Assembly (NCBI RefSeq): GCF_020360975.1
Contig: NW_025408673.1
Coordinates: forward strand, 1,984,001 to 2,048,000
Reading direction: 5' to 3'
DNA length: 64,000 nt
Source of the DNA: Hirsutella rhossiliensis
Lineage: Eukaryota; Ascomycota; Sordariomycetes; Hypocreales; Ophiocordycipitaceae
A program made the translations under genes and the position numbers. Shown here one piece after another: positions 1-12,175 of the stretch (positions within the stretch are counted from its first letter, which is position 1; each line of letters opens with the position of its first letter). The notes below the pieces were generated by a model. That model saw only the letters and a program-made list of their open reading frames with translations. It had not been told where the DNA came from and searched no databases.

Positions 1-1029
1 GTCTGCCCGTCGAGAGGCGCAGAAGCAAGTCATGAACATCGAGTGTCATGTGTCGTGTACTTGCTTGCCCCCTTGGCAGACGGCTCAGCCGGGGGTCGAT
101 CAACAAGAGGCCCCCACGCCGGGCGCCTTTTGGTTGCATTCGACCATGTGTTCCATCTGCCCTGAACGAGTGCCGGGGCTGAGCTAGTCCATCAGCCGGG
201 CACGCGAGACAAGCTAAGCCACCAGCCCTGCTAAAATATCACTTGGGCCAGATATCGTCGTGGCTCCGGCGCAAAAAGAATGCGTCCCTGCAGCTCTCCG
301 GGCCCCGTGGTGAGACGCTGTCGCTCCACGCCAAATGAACTTCATATCACGGCCATCAGCCGACATAAGAACACCCACGGGGAAGCCTGTCGGCCGAGCA
401 TGGCCGGGTAAGAGCTGCTGCTGGCCACGCGGATGATTGCGAGAATACGACGGATACCGGCCATGTCAACGCCCGAGCAGAGCCAGAGCCAGCCCGCCAC
501 AGGCTTCCGCCTCTTGCGTAGCAATAAACATCCTGGACGAATGGCCACATGGGCCGTCACTGGCTGCTGGCTCGCTTCCGGCGTATTCGGACCTTGACGC
601 GGCTGCGTCGCAAATCGATATTCCCCGACCAAGGCCAAGGAAAAGGCGGGGTCCCCGGCCTGAGCCACAGCCGCCGCGTGCGCCGAGCTGTCGGCCGAGC
701 AGAGACCGGGGAGGGTAAGCATGGCAAGGCAACGCCGGAGCATGGCTCAGACTATCAACTCCGACTCACGCCCATTACGCACAATATTGAACTCTGATAT
801 CCATTGCCAGATGCAGATGTAGATCAGCACAGGTCTCATGACGAGCGGAATTTCCATGGCAGCGTGCTCAAGACCATGCCAGCTGACGTCTCGTGACCTT
901 TTGACGTTGGCTTCGGGAGAATATCGAGGCCGCGTTGCTGTATATTACACAAAAAGGGGTGTTGTCATGAGCCACCACCGCCCATGGGTTGCCGATCTCG
1001 GCGGGTATAACCTCGTCTTGTCCTCGAAA
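1..1029. other. left-edge intergenic sequence
   Basis: GC-rich sequence with short overlapping open frames on both strands, none with recognisable protein similarity or consistent third-position GC bias. The last 100-200 bases probably hold the 3' untranslated region of the minus-strand MGR2 gene. No RNA gene or repeat was seen. Confidence 0.5.
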
Positions 1030-1596
1030 TCAGCATCTTCGCCACGCCGGGTTCGCCCTCAGGACAATGGGCCGCCGCTGAGCCCGCATGTACATTTCGT
1101 GCATCCTGGGGTCGGCGTCGGACCGGATGACGCTGCCGATGGACATGAAGAAGCTGGACGGGCCCCCGTCAGCGTCACTTAAGACGTCAGAGAGGATAAC
1201 AGTCGACTGACCCGAACGTGGCGCCCGAAGCACCCATGTATTGGCCCAGCGTGCGCATGATGCCCTGGGAGCCAGCGCCATAGCGGAAGATATTGACGGT
1301 CCCTGCGGCGGGTCAGTGTCTCCGTCAACGTCCGGCAGCCGCGAGCCCGGATGGTGCGTACCGAAGATGAAGCCGATGATGACGCCGACAGCTAGCGTGG
1401 CGTTAGCGAGTGCCTCGACCGAGTGGACGGTGCCGGCGAAGACATACTTCCGCCCATCATGGCGCCCATTTTGACTGCAGCTCGCCCGTCAGTCTCGCGC
1501 TCTCTCGCCGTCAAACGCGTCAGGTCTCGGCGTACACTTGTCGAAGTTGGAGGGGCCATGCTGGCCGCCTGCGTTGACTGCGGCGACGGGAGGCAT
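1030..1596 (-). CDS. MGR2: Mgr2/Romo1-family TIM23 subunit, five exons
   Basis: Small integral protein of the mitochondrial inner membrane. In yeast Mgr2 couples the TIM21 module to the TIM23 translocase and gates lateral release of preproteins. The gene is split into five short exons by my reading: 1536-1596, 1448-1474, 1362-1391, 1212-1302 and 1030-1153, each with GT-AG borders, summing to 333 nt (110 aa plus stop). Visible family marks are MPP at the start, GPSNFDKFKMGAMMGG, GFIFGTVNIFRYG, MRTLGQYMGASGATFGFFM and SIGSVIRSD, which give the two glycine-rich membrane hairpin helices of Romo1/Mgr2 in order. The tail after SIGSVIRSD is basic and variable. Because every exon is short, single-frame ORF calling shows only fragments. 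The identification is firm; the exact borders are inference from frame continuity. Confidence 0.9.
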
Positions 1597-2557
1597 CGTG
1601 GAGGCAGGCGTCGTTCCCTGGAGTGAGGTGTCGTCGGATGAGCGGGCGCCTCGGTGGATTCTTTGTTGGCGACACCCGTCCGCAGCTTGTTGTAACGGTA
1701 GAGACGGGCGGTTGGTTGATTTCTCGAAGCTCCCCTCGACGACCCTGATTGGCTGCAAGACCGAGGGATCGGCCAAATGTTGATGCGATGCCGCCGTGCC
1801 CCTCACAGTGTCACTCCCGCGGTTATTGTCACTGCAGCGTTGCATCACGTGCAGTGCCATCATGAGTTCGTTACGGGGCCCTGCTTGCGCTCACCCGGCC
1901 GAGAAGCAGATGCCGTAGGCGTGTATCACGTACGGCCTCGAGCAACGTCCAGGCCCACGAGCCTCGCGCGAACCGACCCCGTGTCTTTGCGTTGAGAGCT
2001 GGGCATCATCCGCACATGCCGTCCGGACGCTAGCGGTTCGCAGCACTGTACGTGGCTCCAGCGCTTCCCCCCAAGGGGAACAGACCTGGAAATCCCCCCG
2101 GAACCACCCCTTCGAGCTCGCACTCCGTCCCAGCTGGCCGACAAGGAGACTGCGCCCGAGTCGGTTGAGGATTTCACATTCTGTACGTTGCCTGTGCCGC
2201 TGTCCGGCCTCTGCAGCCATCTTTCCGGCACACCCTCCGTCACCCGATTGAATTCCACCTGTCCCGCTGGCCATCTTTTTGCTGACGAATTTTCCCACGT
2301 CTCAGCGCGTACCAGAACAGCATCCTGCACATCCCTCGCCATCACCAGCACATCCGCCGCGCTCGAGGCCGCCAGGAGCCTGCATCCCCTCTCGGAGCCG
2401 TTTCGCCGACGCTGGGCCGGTCGAAGCAGACGAGGCACGCGCTTGGCCGCTGTTCAGCCGCCGCCGACGATCCAAAGGAGCCGTCTGCCCTCATCCGCAT
2501 CCAACCCGCCCGCCTCTGCCTTCCTTGCATCGCCAGCACCACGCCCAAACCTTCCTC
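1597..2557. promoter_or_regulatory. divergent intergenic region MGR2 / FHA protein
   Basis: About 960 bp between the divergent starts of MGR2 (minus) and the FHA-domain gene (plus). The right half (about 2180-2557) is pyrimidine- and CCA-rich and probably transcribed as the 5' leader of the FHA gene; the open frame extends upstream to 2279 but that extension is low-complexity Pro/Arg/Ser and is not needed for the family. No clear TATA element was seen. Confidence 0.4.
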
Positions 2558-4850
2558 ATGACCGCTGTGGCGAGTCCCCCGACCTTTCCTCAGATTTCCC
2601 GAACAGCATGGGGGACAATGAGCAGCAACAGCCTCATGAACCCCGACGAATTTAGACCAATGTTCGCGCCTCGCAAGCAGCTCTCGCGGTCAAACTCGTC
2701 GTCTTCCATCTCGTCCACCTCGTCAAGCACAACCATTGCCACAAACGGCTCGCAGTCCAATGGCACGCCGCTCTCTGCCGCCTCGGACCTGAGCCAATGG
2801 TCCGGCAACACTGGCCCACGCAAGCGACCGCAACCCAGGGCCCCTTGGCCCATCGCCAAGGCCGACATGCAGCCAGACTTTTCGAGGCTCCCGTCCAACC
2901 GCCCAAACAGCATGGTGGCCCATCAGAATCCCTTGCAACAGGGTCCGGGCCAGCCGCAGATGGCACCGCATGCTGGGATGAGGCCCATGCCCCACGAGCA
3001 GTTCTCCCCTGGCCAGCCCGTCCTCTATCTCCTCTCGCTCAACGGCACGTTCGAGCGAAAGACAATTGCAGTGCCCTTTGCCCCCGACAGCCTGCGGATC
3101 GGTCGACAGACCAACCAGAAGACGGTGCCGACGCCCACTAACGGTTTCTTCGACAGCAAGGTGCTGTCCAGACAGCACGCCGAGATCTACGCCGAACGTA
3201 ACGGCAAAATCTATATTCGCGACGTCAAGTCGTCCAATGGCACCTTTGTCAACGGCACCCGCCTCTCGCAGGAGAACCGAGAGTCGGAGCCGCACGAGCT
3301 GCAGACGGCCGACCACCTCGAGCTCGGCATCGACATTGTCAGCGAAGATCAAAAGACGGTCGTCCACCACAAGGTGGCGGCCAAGGTCGAGCACGCCGGC
3401 TTCTTGAGTAACACTAACAACGTCTTGGATATGAACTTTGGCGACCTGGACCCGGCCAACGGCACCATGATGGTTCCCAATGGGCCCGTTCATATGCGCG
3501 GCAGGACCGGCAGTAATGCGTCCATGGGCAACAACGGGGGGCGCATGATGCCCAACGGCGGCGCCATGGCGGCCCAGTTCAATAGCATGGCGCAGCAGCG
3601 GCCCTTCTTCCTGTCACCCATCGCCACGGATCAGATTCTGAAACGGCTGGCGGTAAGTGCACCGGCTCCTTTCCTGCCTATCTTGCGCGCCGGCTCCTGA
3701 CACAACCCAGACCGAGATGCGCAACGCTCGACTGCAAGCCCAAGACTTGAACCGAACGAACCAGTTCGTCAATACGCTGCTGTCCAAAGACGATGTGAAG
3801 GACCTCGAGAAGCCCGATGTGCCAGAGCCCTCGAAACCTCAGCACGTGGTGAACGGGAGCATCTCGTTCCGATCCGACCACAAAGCTCGTTTCTCCGATC
3901 CTCCTGCGCCACCTCCACAACAGCCCCTCCCCGAGAAACCCGACGTACCATCCATGAAGCGCGGCTCCGTCGATCGGTCCAAGTCGGGGCCGCTGCATCC
4001 GGGGCCGGCTCGGCAGGATAATGTGAACCAGATCATCCAGCTGACGGAAGCACTTAACAATGCGAGGCGGGACATGGACACGCAGTCTGCGCGCATGCGC
4101 GAACTCGAGGCCATGCTTCAAAAGGAGCGGGAGGCGCGAGAGCTGGCCGAGGAACTGGCCAGGCGGCTTGAGGGACCCGCAAACGCCCAGATGAACGGCT
4201 CAGCTAAAGCAGCCACCGGGGGGTCCGTCAGTGACGCCCTCGAAGCTTTACACGAGGACGCAAAGGCCCATGGTATTGTGCCGGAAACAGAACTGGTAGA
4301 GGGCCCACCCCAGGCAGACGTTGCTCCAGAGTCGACAGCTTCTCTTCAGTCCCGCATCGATACCATGGACGAGCATATGCGAAACCTCCGAGAGCAGCTG
4401 GACAAGTGGAAGCAACGGTGCGAATATGCAGAGACGGAACGCGACGAGAGCCGGAGGACGTTGGCAGACATGGTGGTGCAACTGAGAGCCAAGGAGGCGA
4501 AGCGAGTCTCGTCCCAGGCTCCGGGGCGCTCACGATCAAGGAGAAGCCGTTCTCGACGGCGAGAAGTGCACGCGGATGAGGGCGCATCTCTCAGGCCAAG
4601 TGATCCGGAGCACGCATCTGGGCCAGCGCCGTCGGCTGGAGCGGTTTCCAACGAGGCCGAGGACGATGCGATGCTGTCAAGGGCCAACACCATCACGCCA
4701 GCCTCTTCACGCAGAGAGATACTGGGGCAAGGCCAACATCTGCAGGCCGGGCTCCCGTACGCGTCTATGCTCGGGGTGGTGCTGATGGGAATGGGCTTGA
4801 TGGCTTATATAAACGGCTGGCAGCCCCCTCCGCCGCGACTGGAAAGATGA
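2558..4850 (+). CDS. ham-4: FHA-domain, coiled-coil tail-anchored protein (SLMAP/HAM-4/PRO45 type)
   Basis: Fungal homologue of SLMAP, a subunit of the STRIPAK phosphatase-kinase scaffold, which in Neurospora and Sordaria is needed for hyphal fusion and fruiting-body development and sits on the nuclear envelope/ER. Exon 1 is 2558-3652 and exon 2 is 3711-4850 (intron with GTAAGT donor and CCCAG acceptor), giving 744 aa. Residues about 165-275 form an FHA domain with the RIGR, LSRQHAEI and KSSNGTFVNG signature pieces that bind phosphothreonine. Two heptad-rich coiled coils lie near residues 468-520 and 574-630, then an Arg/Ser-rich stretch, then one hydrophobic segment (about 715-736, ASMLGVVLMGMGLMAYI) three turns from the C-terminus, i.e. 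a tail anchor. I chose the ATG at 2558; an in-frame ATG at 2279 adds low-complexity residues only, and 2618 is another possibility. Confidence 0.9.
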
Positions 4851-5352
4851 TGAACTCGGCAACCTCGACTAGAAATACAGGCGTCTACTCGACGAAGAGG
4901 GATAACTCGGGCCTGCAAGCCGATGTACCTTGCAGGCAGCGCGAGAAGACGCAGTTTTTTTTCTCAGACGAAGGGACGAAACGATGACGACGAACATGCA
5001 CGAATCGGCCATGCCCCTTTCTTTTGTGTGTCACAAGCTTGATGCTGTCCTTTTTTTCCTTTACTACACTGTATGATAGGGAGGCAGACGAGGGGGGGCG
5101 GGCGAGCTTCGAGCAACAGGATGTATGGACAATAGCACGCGCGCAGGAGGGAACAAGGCTGGCGTTTGATGTTGCAGTGTACGTTTGCATTAATGGAGCA
5201 CAAGCCGCACGCGAGCTCCTTGGGCAGGGCTCGTGGCGGGCGAGCACTCGGCTCCTCGGTTTACAAAGACCAGCTTCCATGGCGGCATTGGATTGAGATG
5301 GCGATGTCGGTGGATGCAAGGGAGGCGACGCCAGACAGACGAGGCTCAATTA

Positions 5353-6028
5353 TTATTGATATCCGGCCCGGACGTGGTCTTTTCGTGCCACGACGGTGAA
5401 TGGCTCGGGTGAGGCGGCTGGGGGGGTTTGGGCCGAGCTGGGCATTGCCAGCATCGTATGCGTATCATGTCTGTCAGCGATGTGCAGGGACATTGGAGGA
5501 CTCGCATCTGGAGTCGACCGATGGGGACACGGGAAGCCGGTGATGATTGCAACCTGGTGAAACCTTGTTGATGGCCGTAACCTGGACGTGAGGGACAGTG
5601 TCCTTTGGGGAGGGCGATTGCTCCCTTGGAAGAAACAGGATTCTTCGGCCGCATGACCAAGCTGGCGTTTGATGGAGGCGTGATGGCGATGGTTTTGGTC
5701 TTGGGACAAGTCCGAAAGCTTCTTGCGCTTCTGCTACCCTAGAGCGACGGGAGAAAAGGAACCGGCTCTGCTTGGACGGCGTAGGGCTGTCTTTGGGCCG
5801 GTCTCGGTCACTCAACTCGGTGAGCGTGTATCGCGATTGTCGTCGTGACGCGAGAGAGGCTCTGAAAGGCCGGCCACCTGCAAAGTTGTCTGTTTCAGCC
5901 CCTGAATGGATGGATGATGCCTTGCCCTTGATCGAGATGGTTGATGAAGTATCCGTAGGTACGGAGTGACCTATGGATAGACCGCCAATGGAAGAGCGTG
6001 CTCCTATTGGTTCGTTCCGAAAGGACAT
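5353..6028 (-). pseudogene. hypothetical protein, coding signal broken across frames
   Basis: On the minus strand a frame opens at 6028 (MSFRNEP) and reads about 100 Ser/Arg-rich residues. From about 5740 downwards the coding-like signal, judged by natural peptide texture and C/G at third positions, hops: KKLSDLSQDQ in one frame, KTKTIAITPPSNASLVMRPK in another, KDTVPHVQVTAINKV back in the first, and a plausible C-terminus PEPFTVVARKDHVRAGYQ ending at 5353 in a third. Short introns do not reconcile these steps easily. It may be a decayed gene, a gene with base-calling indels at the C and A runs here, or chance. No family was recognised. Confidence 0.35.
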
Positions 6029-6372
6029 GTTCTCGGCGGCAGTTGAAGGTACAAAGGGGTTGTACTCCGTACCTTATTTGATAACGGCCGTCAGTTGAAC
6101 CGGGGGCACGGACCACGTGATGATGGAATATCTTGATGAGGCACCTTTTTTTGTCTCTTGTCGTCAGGCAGTTTCGCCTGCCACACCCCCCCCTCCCTCC
6201 CTTTGCAAAGCCAAAATTACAGAGGCCATTCATTACGTACCGAGGACAACGATCGGCCACGATACCACGCACACTCTCGATCGATAAACGGGAAGAGCGA
6301 GCCATCGATCAACCGTCGCAACACAAGCCAGGAGCAGGGCCGCCGCCGCGTCGCGTCGCGTATCGATCAACA

Positions 6373-6821
6373 ATGCCCACGTTTCAGAGCAAAAGGTTTC
6401 GGACCGCGAGCGACGCCAGCAAGCTCGGCATGCGGTACCGCGCCCTCATCAGCAAGCGCCCGTTCCTCAGCTTCGGGCTGCCGTTTGTGGCCGTCGTCAT
6501 CGCCGGGTCCTTTGTCCTGACGCCGGCCACGGCGATCCGGTACGAGCGCCAGGACCGCAAGGTGCGGCAACTGACAAAGGACGAGGAGCTGGGCGTGCGG
6601 CGGTCGGCGCGCAAGGTGGACATGAAGGAAGAGTATTACGTGAGTTACTCACCACCGCCGTTTTGTTTTACCGGGCCTCCCGAGATGCAGGGAGAAGCGA
6701 AACAACAAAAACTAACCGGGGATCGACGACTGCATAGAGGCTGGCGGGTAGAGACCTGGACAACTGGGAACAGAAACGGGTCGAGAGACTGCCGGGCGAG
6801 AGCGATGGCATCCTGAGATGA
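6373..6821 (+). CDS. COX16: cytochrome c oxidase assembly protein COX16, mitochondrial
   Basis: Single-pass inner-membrane assembly factor for complex IV. Exon 1 is 6373-6639 and exon 2 is 6738-6821 (donor TACGTGAGT, acceptor GCATAG), giving 116 aa. The protein shows a basic N-terminus with FQSKRFR, the hydrophobic segment FLSFGLPFVAVVIAGSFVLT at about residues 36-55, the family block ATAIRYERQDRKV, and after the splice the conserved RDLDNWEQKRVERLPGE tail. Length and order match Cox16 of other filamentous fungi. The ATG chosen is the one directly in front of the basic N-terminus; in-frame codons further upstream are low-complexity. Confidence 0.95.
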
Positions 6822-8484
6822 TGGTGGCTTGTGGGCGGCCACATGGAGGGGGGACGATGAGGGTCGCATGCCCTGAGGCTCGACGTCACCCACGAGACAA
6901 GCAAGCTCACCGGCTACGGCTCTGCCCGCCCCCGCCCTTGCCTCGAGAATGACGGGCACCGCCTTGGACGCGATCCGAGTCAAGACAGACAGAGCACGCA
7001 AAGGTGTGAGAGGGCCGGAGCAAACACGTCGCACCGGCGCGGCGAATCGGCCGATGCGGACACGAGAGGGAGAATAAGGCCGGCGGAGAATGTCAGCCCC
7101 GTCCGTGGGGCAGGGCGGGCAGAGCACGACCCGGCGTCTTTGGTGGGCATCGAATTCACCCACCAATTGTGGCATGTCGTTTCCAACCCACGCTGATCTC
7201 TCTCTCGGCTCCTTTCTCTCACGGCACTCCCCCTCCTTGACAGTCTTCCCACCGTCATGTTTTAACTCCTTGCTGCGGAAGCTAGTTGGCCAGCCATCGA
7301 CGATGACTGGTGAGTGGAGCCGAGGATCGCGTTTGCCTTGATGGACGTGCCGATTGTTCGATCTGGGGACCGAGACGGTGTTTCAGCGAGTGGCGGGGAG
7401 AGAAGAATGGCCATGTCTTTATTTTGGCCTATTTGCACGAGAAGCCTGACGACACAGGAGGGCCTTTTTTCCCCCAACCCTGCCGGATGAAGCAGCAGCG
7501 GCATTGTTCTGCCATGGGTGGGGTCGGTGGCATCGAGGCGATGCGGAGCAAGCAAGCAAGCAAGCGAGCAGGCCAAAAAGCCTAATGCCACTCACTCTGC
7601 CTGCTTGTCGTACATGCTGCACTGGTATCCCTTGCACGGACCTGACTACTCTATGTATGTACTACCAACGACATGCACGATAGCCGGGGTGGGGGCTCGA
7701 TGATGAGGCTGATGGTGAGCTTGTCTGCGAGGCAATGATCGCCGGTCTGGCGGGCACGCATCTGAACGCATGCATCATGTAGGTTGCGCAAAGCAAGCCC
7801 GCAGGCGTGTGTGAAAGAGAGCTAAGTACGCGTGCGATGCGATATCGGTGCAAGCGCCTCGTTTTCCATGCCCAGGAGAGCGAGCATGCAGGCAATGGGC
7901 GAGTGAATGCCATGACATGTCCCCTTCCCCCCCCTTTCCCCCATCTTCGCTTGTACTGTATGTATGTCTCCGCTTGGCATCGAGGCTAGTAAACCTGCGC
8001 AGCAGCAGTAGCGGGAGTCTTGCCAACGGCGGCGGTTTGGACGAGCAGCCACATTCTCGTCCGTTGGCCCTTGTGGGATGGCGTTTGAGTCTGGCAAGCG
8101 ATGGCCGCCCGCCCTTTATCTCCGCCCGGCAGTCGAGGCAGCGGGCCTTTGAACCTGGGGGGGGGGGGGTGTTTGTCTACCGCTCCTATGCGGAGGAGTG
8201 TTGCATGGCCGACGACGACTGCTCTCGCTGTTAGTCTTTCATATGAGTGTCTTGCTTGGGGCGCCTCCCCACCACACCTCTTCGGCCCGGCTGCGACAGC
8301 GGCGGCCGACTCACGGACGGTGCGGTGGCGTCACGGACGGCTTGCGCTGGTGTCGATGGGGCCAGCGAGGTCGAATAAGTCGGCGTAAATTACGTGGTGC
8401 GTCGCTTGTCGTTGGACGGGGACGGGCACACGCCCCAAGCTGTCTCGCGAGGCCGAGTGTATTTTTGCGTGTAAGCGAGGGAGC

Positions 8485-8516
8485 GATGGATGGATGGACG
8501 GACGGATGGACGGATG
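8485..8516. repeat. GGAT/GGAC tetranucleotide tract
   Basis: Imperfect tetranucleotide run of alternating GGAT and GGAC units, directly visible. Confidence 0.85.
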
Positions 8517-8665
8517 CAAGGACGAGAGAGAGTAGAAGCCTTCGCCTTTCCGCCATCTCCGGGGGCACGGCATGTGCATGTACGGAGGATGGGTGTAGGC
8601 GGGAGAAGCAGCCAAGGGCGCTCACGTGAACATGGACCTGTTTTTTGGTTCCTACGCCGGCACCC

Positions 8666-8762
8666 CCTCCTCCTCCTCCTCCTCTGCTCGCACCTGTCCG
8701 AGATGGGGGGGGGTGCAGTGGGGGTAGTGGTGGTGGTGGCGGTGGGTGGTGATGGTGATGGC
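8666..8762. repeat. CCT and GGT trinucleotide tracts
   Basis: A (CCT)n tract at about 8666-8684 followed by a G-rich stretch and a GGT/GAT-rich tract at about 8725-8762. The strand switch from C-rich to G-rich could pair as a hairpin. Confidence 0.8.
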
Positions 8763-9903
8763 GGCAGGGCAAGGAACCGGGGTCCGGCGCAACGCTCTCA
8801 CCGCGAGCCGGCGCCGTGAGAGAACTTCATAGCCACGAAAACAAAGTCACTCCTGCTGAAGGGAGCGGGGAGCCGCCCATCCAGGACCCATCCATGGCCT
8901 GTGTTTCTGCCCTGGAGAGTCCTTTGCGCCCGCCGGCCGCTACTCGGCGCCGACTGAGCCGGATGGACCCGGAGGCCGACGGCGGCCGTCGGGCGGGGGG
9001 GGAGGGAACGAGTCGGTGAGGCGGCACGACCACGACGACGACGCTGATTGCGTGCAGCGCCGCGCAGTGCATTGCATACGTGCGTGCGTGGTGCGTCTGC
9101 CTGGCGCATCTGCCTGTTGCATCTGCCTGGTGCGCGGTAGATGCCCTGTCGCTTATCCCAAGCAGACGCGGCATCTGGGGTCGCATCTGGCCCTCCCCTT
9201 TGCCTCCCCTTGCCTCACGTCCAACTTGGCTACCCCGTATGCAGTGCAACGTTTTCTCTCTCCTTCTTTCCCGTGGCCCCCCTTTCCCTGATTCATTCGC
9301 GATAACCCAATGCAATTGCCGACATTGCTACGTTGGGCAGCACGCAAAATACAGGGGGTTGCGCGGCATGTCGCGATGCTTTTCCTTTTTCCGGGCCTGG
9401 CTCTGCCCGCTCGCTACAGGGCCTGTAATTATTCGCTGTATGAAAGGGGCGAGGGGGGAGCATATGCTTTCGAGGCTGTTTTGGCGCTCCTAGCCAAAAC
9501 TCTGTTTCCTTGGGGACGGACGGCGTTGGGCGCGGGCGTAAAGTATAGGGACCCCCCGTCCGAGGTTGACGGCTCTTGATTGTCTATCGGCCGATGACCC
9601 CCCCGAGAGGGACAATGTGCGAAGCGCCGCCCGTCGAACAGGGGAAAAGCGATGCTCGCGACTATGGTGTTTTTTTGGCCTTTTGTCCACCTTTCGCTCG
9701 AGGCTTTTGCTCAAGTGCCGGCTGCTCTGTTTCGCATCTCCGTCCTTGTCCCCATCGTGATACACTGATACGATAACTTGCTCGATGCACTATTTCCTTT
9801 TTATCGGAGATCGTTTTCTTGCCCACGCACTAGCTAGGCAACTCCTCGGAAACAGCGATAAGTATCGGGCGGCGCTGACGACACAGAGAGGGTGTGTACG
9901 TGT

Positions 9904-9934
9904 ACGTGTGTGTGTGAGAGAGAGAGAGAGAGAA
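9904..9934. repeat. GT then GA dinucleotide tract
   Basis: Compound microsatellite: a GT run passing directly into a GA run. Confidence 0.9.
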
Positions 9935-12089
9935 AGCAAGGACTTGGGCAAGTAGCCTGGCTTTTGGCTTGTTTGGGAAGCCGGCGCTCCGATGCGCTGC
10001 GGAAGCCGAGCCGAAGGACGATGACGATGCAGAAAAGGAAACAGGGCAGAAGCCGATGACGATGACGGTGCCGTGTGTGCCTTGCATGCCCTGCTCTCGC
10101 CTTCGGAAACCCACTTGGAACCGTGACTTGCATCTGGCCGTTGTTTCAAGTCTTGCGAGCTGCATATGCGCGTACGAGATGCGGGCACGTGAGAAAGAAT
10201 AAGCGGCTCGAATATAGCAGCTCCGTGACGCTCGGCGGAATGCGGATACGAGGGAGCAAGCAGTAGAGCGGCTTACACGCACAGGCTCTCATATACACAC
10301 GCTTGTTGGCTGGACAGCGCCGCCATTGGCCAGTCGCTGGACGGCCAGCTGGCTAGTCCGAGCACAGCTCTACAGCCCTCGTATATCTTCGGCCTTGAGA
10401 GAGCAACGATGAGGGTGTTGCGTCGCTTACACGGACCAGACGAGGCAGCCTCGGAGTCGGGCGCGTCAAGCCGGCTGTCGCCCGAGGAAAAGCAAAGGCT
10501 ACCGTCTGGACGGTGCCGATGGATTTCGCGGGTGCCGGTGGGTCGCCGACATCGTACGTGAACGACGCAGGCGTTGCTTTGGCCAACGTGGTCCAACGAT
10601 GCCGTCATGGCCTCAGCATCGTGGGCTTCACTTTGAGTCGGCCCGGCTCGCCCAACTCCTCCACCGCGCCCCCGCCATCGTGAGACGCGAAGGCAAAAAA
10701 AGAAGAAGGCCAAGACGCCTGGTCCCGTGCGGCTTCTCTACACGCCGCGCCGCGGAGACGGGAGATGGTGAGAGAGCGGGCGGAAAAGGTGGGGGAGAGA
10801 CAAAGTCCGGCCGGATAGCTGGTCCGCGCCCGTCTTTTCTTGGCTTTTCCCCTTCTCCTTCCACCGCCGCCCGCGAGCGAATATGGATGCCAAGCTGTAT
10901 GTGGGAGAGCGAGGCGGAGCGAGGCGGAGCGCGCAACAAAGGGCACGGCAAGTCGGTGACGAGACGGTCAAGCTTGGGTCGAGCCCGTACGCGGCAGCCG
11001 GCACGCTGCATCCGCACAGCGACGTGTTGGTTCCGGCCGTGACGATGCCGAGGTGTCCAATGCCGCTTCCATTTCCTCGGCCATGCTGGCCTTTTTCTTG
11101 GTTGCCTGTCCTGTGTGCCCGCTCTGGCCTAAGCTTGCAGCTCGGGCCAGCGTCGCCACGGGCAGCGGGAGCGGTGAATCAAACAGCTCCGACACTGACA
11201 AATCGGCTGCAGAGTCTACGCCCAACTAGGCCCACCCGGGTCTACTGCCAGCGGGCGGTGGATGGATGACTGTGCAATTCGTGGAAGCGGTGTAAGTGAT
11301 GCTTTGAAATGCCGCCATGAGCTTTGGGTGCATCGATCCGTTCCGCCGTGGTGAGCACAGACGGTGCAGCAGAAGCCGACGCAGAAGGCAACCAGGCTAA
11401 AAATAAGAAATTCCAACCAAGAAAAAATGGAAGAGGAAAAGGGGGAGAGGAAACGAAAAGGGCCGTTTTCATGAGGCCGAGAGAGGGGGAGGGGGACGAT
11501 GCATTAGAGGGAGGACATGACCGCTGTAAGCACGCTGGACAGTATTTTGAGCCCACTGTTGCTGCTGACCCTTTGGGCGACCGCTGCTGCTGAACGGCAC
11601 GCCTACACCACCTGAGAGGTACGGGTACTGTACTGTACGTACAGTCCCCACTAGTGGTAGGTGTGGTAGGTACTTACTGTACACGCCCCTGCTCGCACAG
11701 ACGCTTGCGCAGGTGCGTTGATGCGATGCAGCAGCCGTTGGTTGACCTTGGGTCGGGTCCATCAATCAATCTCACAGGATTTCAATTGATTCCAGCCTTT
11801 ATTGCCCAGCTCGCCGGAGCGCTGCAGCCACCACCACCACCACCGCCGACTGCCGGCCATGGGACACCTGCGGCGCATCTGCATCCCGACGGACGAGGGT
11901 GTCTCGGCGCCGCCGTCTGCCCGGGGCTGTCGTTGCCTTCGACATCTCCAGCTTCACCAGCTGAAGAGTGCATCGTCAAAAGGCTAACAAGCCCAAGTAG
12001 CTTTTGCCAAGGGCTGCCAGCGCTCCGCCACGCCCCATGACATGGCACCATCCGAAAAAAATAAGGCTCGGGAAGCTCGGCAACGACTT

Positions 12090-12175
12090 GGGGAGGGCGG
12101 CGGCGGCGGCGGCGGCGGCTGCCGAGGCATTGACAGTACTGCTGTACAGTACAGTCAGTACAGTCAGTATCCGCA
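12090..12175. repeat. GGC run followed by ACAGT-type short repeats
   Basis: A (GGC)n run at about 12098-12118 is followed by overlapping CAGTACAGT/ACAGTCAGT units at about 12128-12172. A second GTAC-rich cluster (TACTGTACTGTACGTACAGT) lies at about 11620-11645. Function unknown. Confidence 0.7.

Noticed and set aside
2723..3493. 256-codon minus-strand frame
   Set aside because: Antisense of the FHA domain region of the STRIPAK protein.
8311..8772. 153-codon minus-strand frame with His/Pro runs
   Set aside because: Low-complexity translation of CCT/GGT microsatellites, no coding bias.
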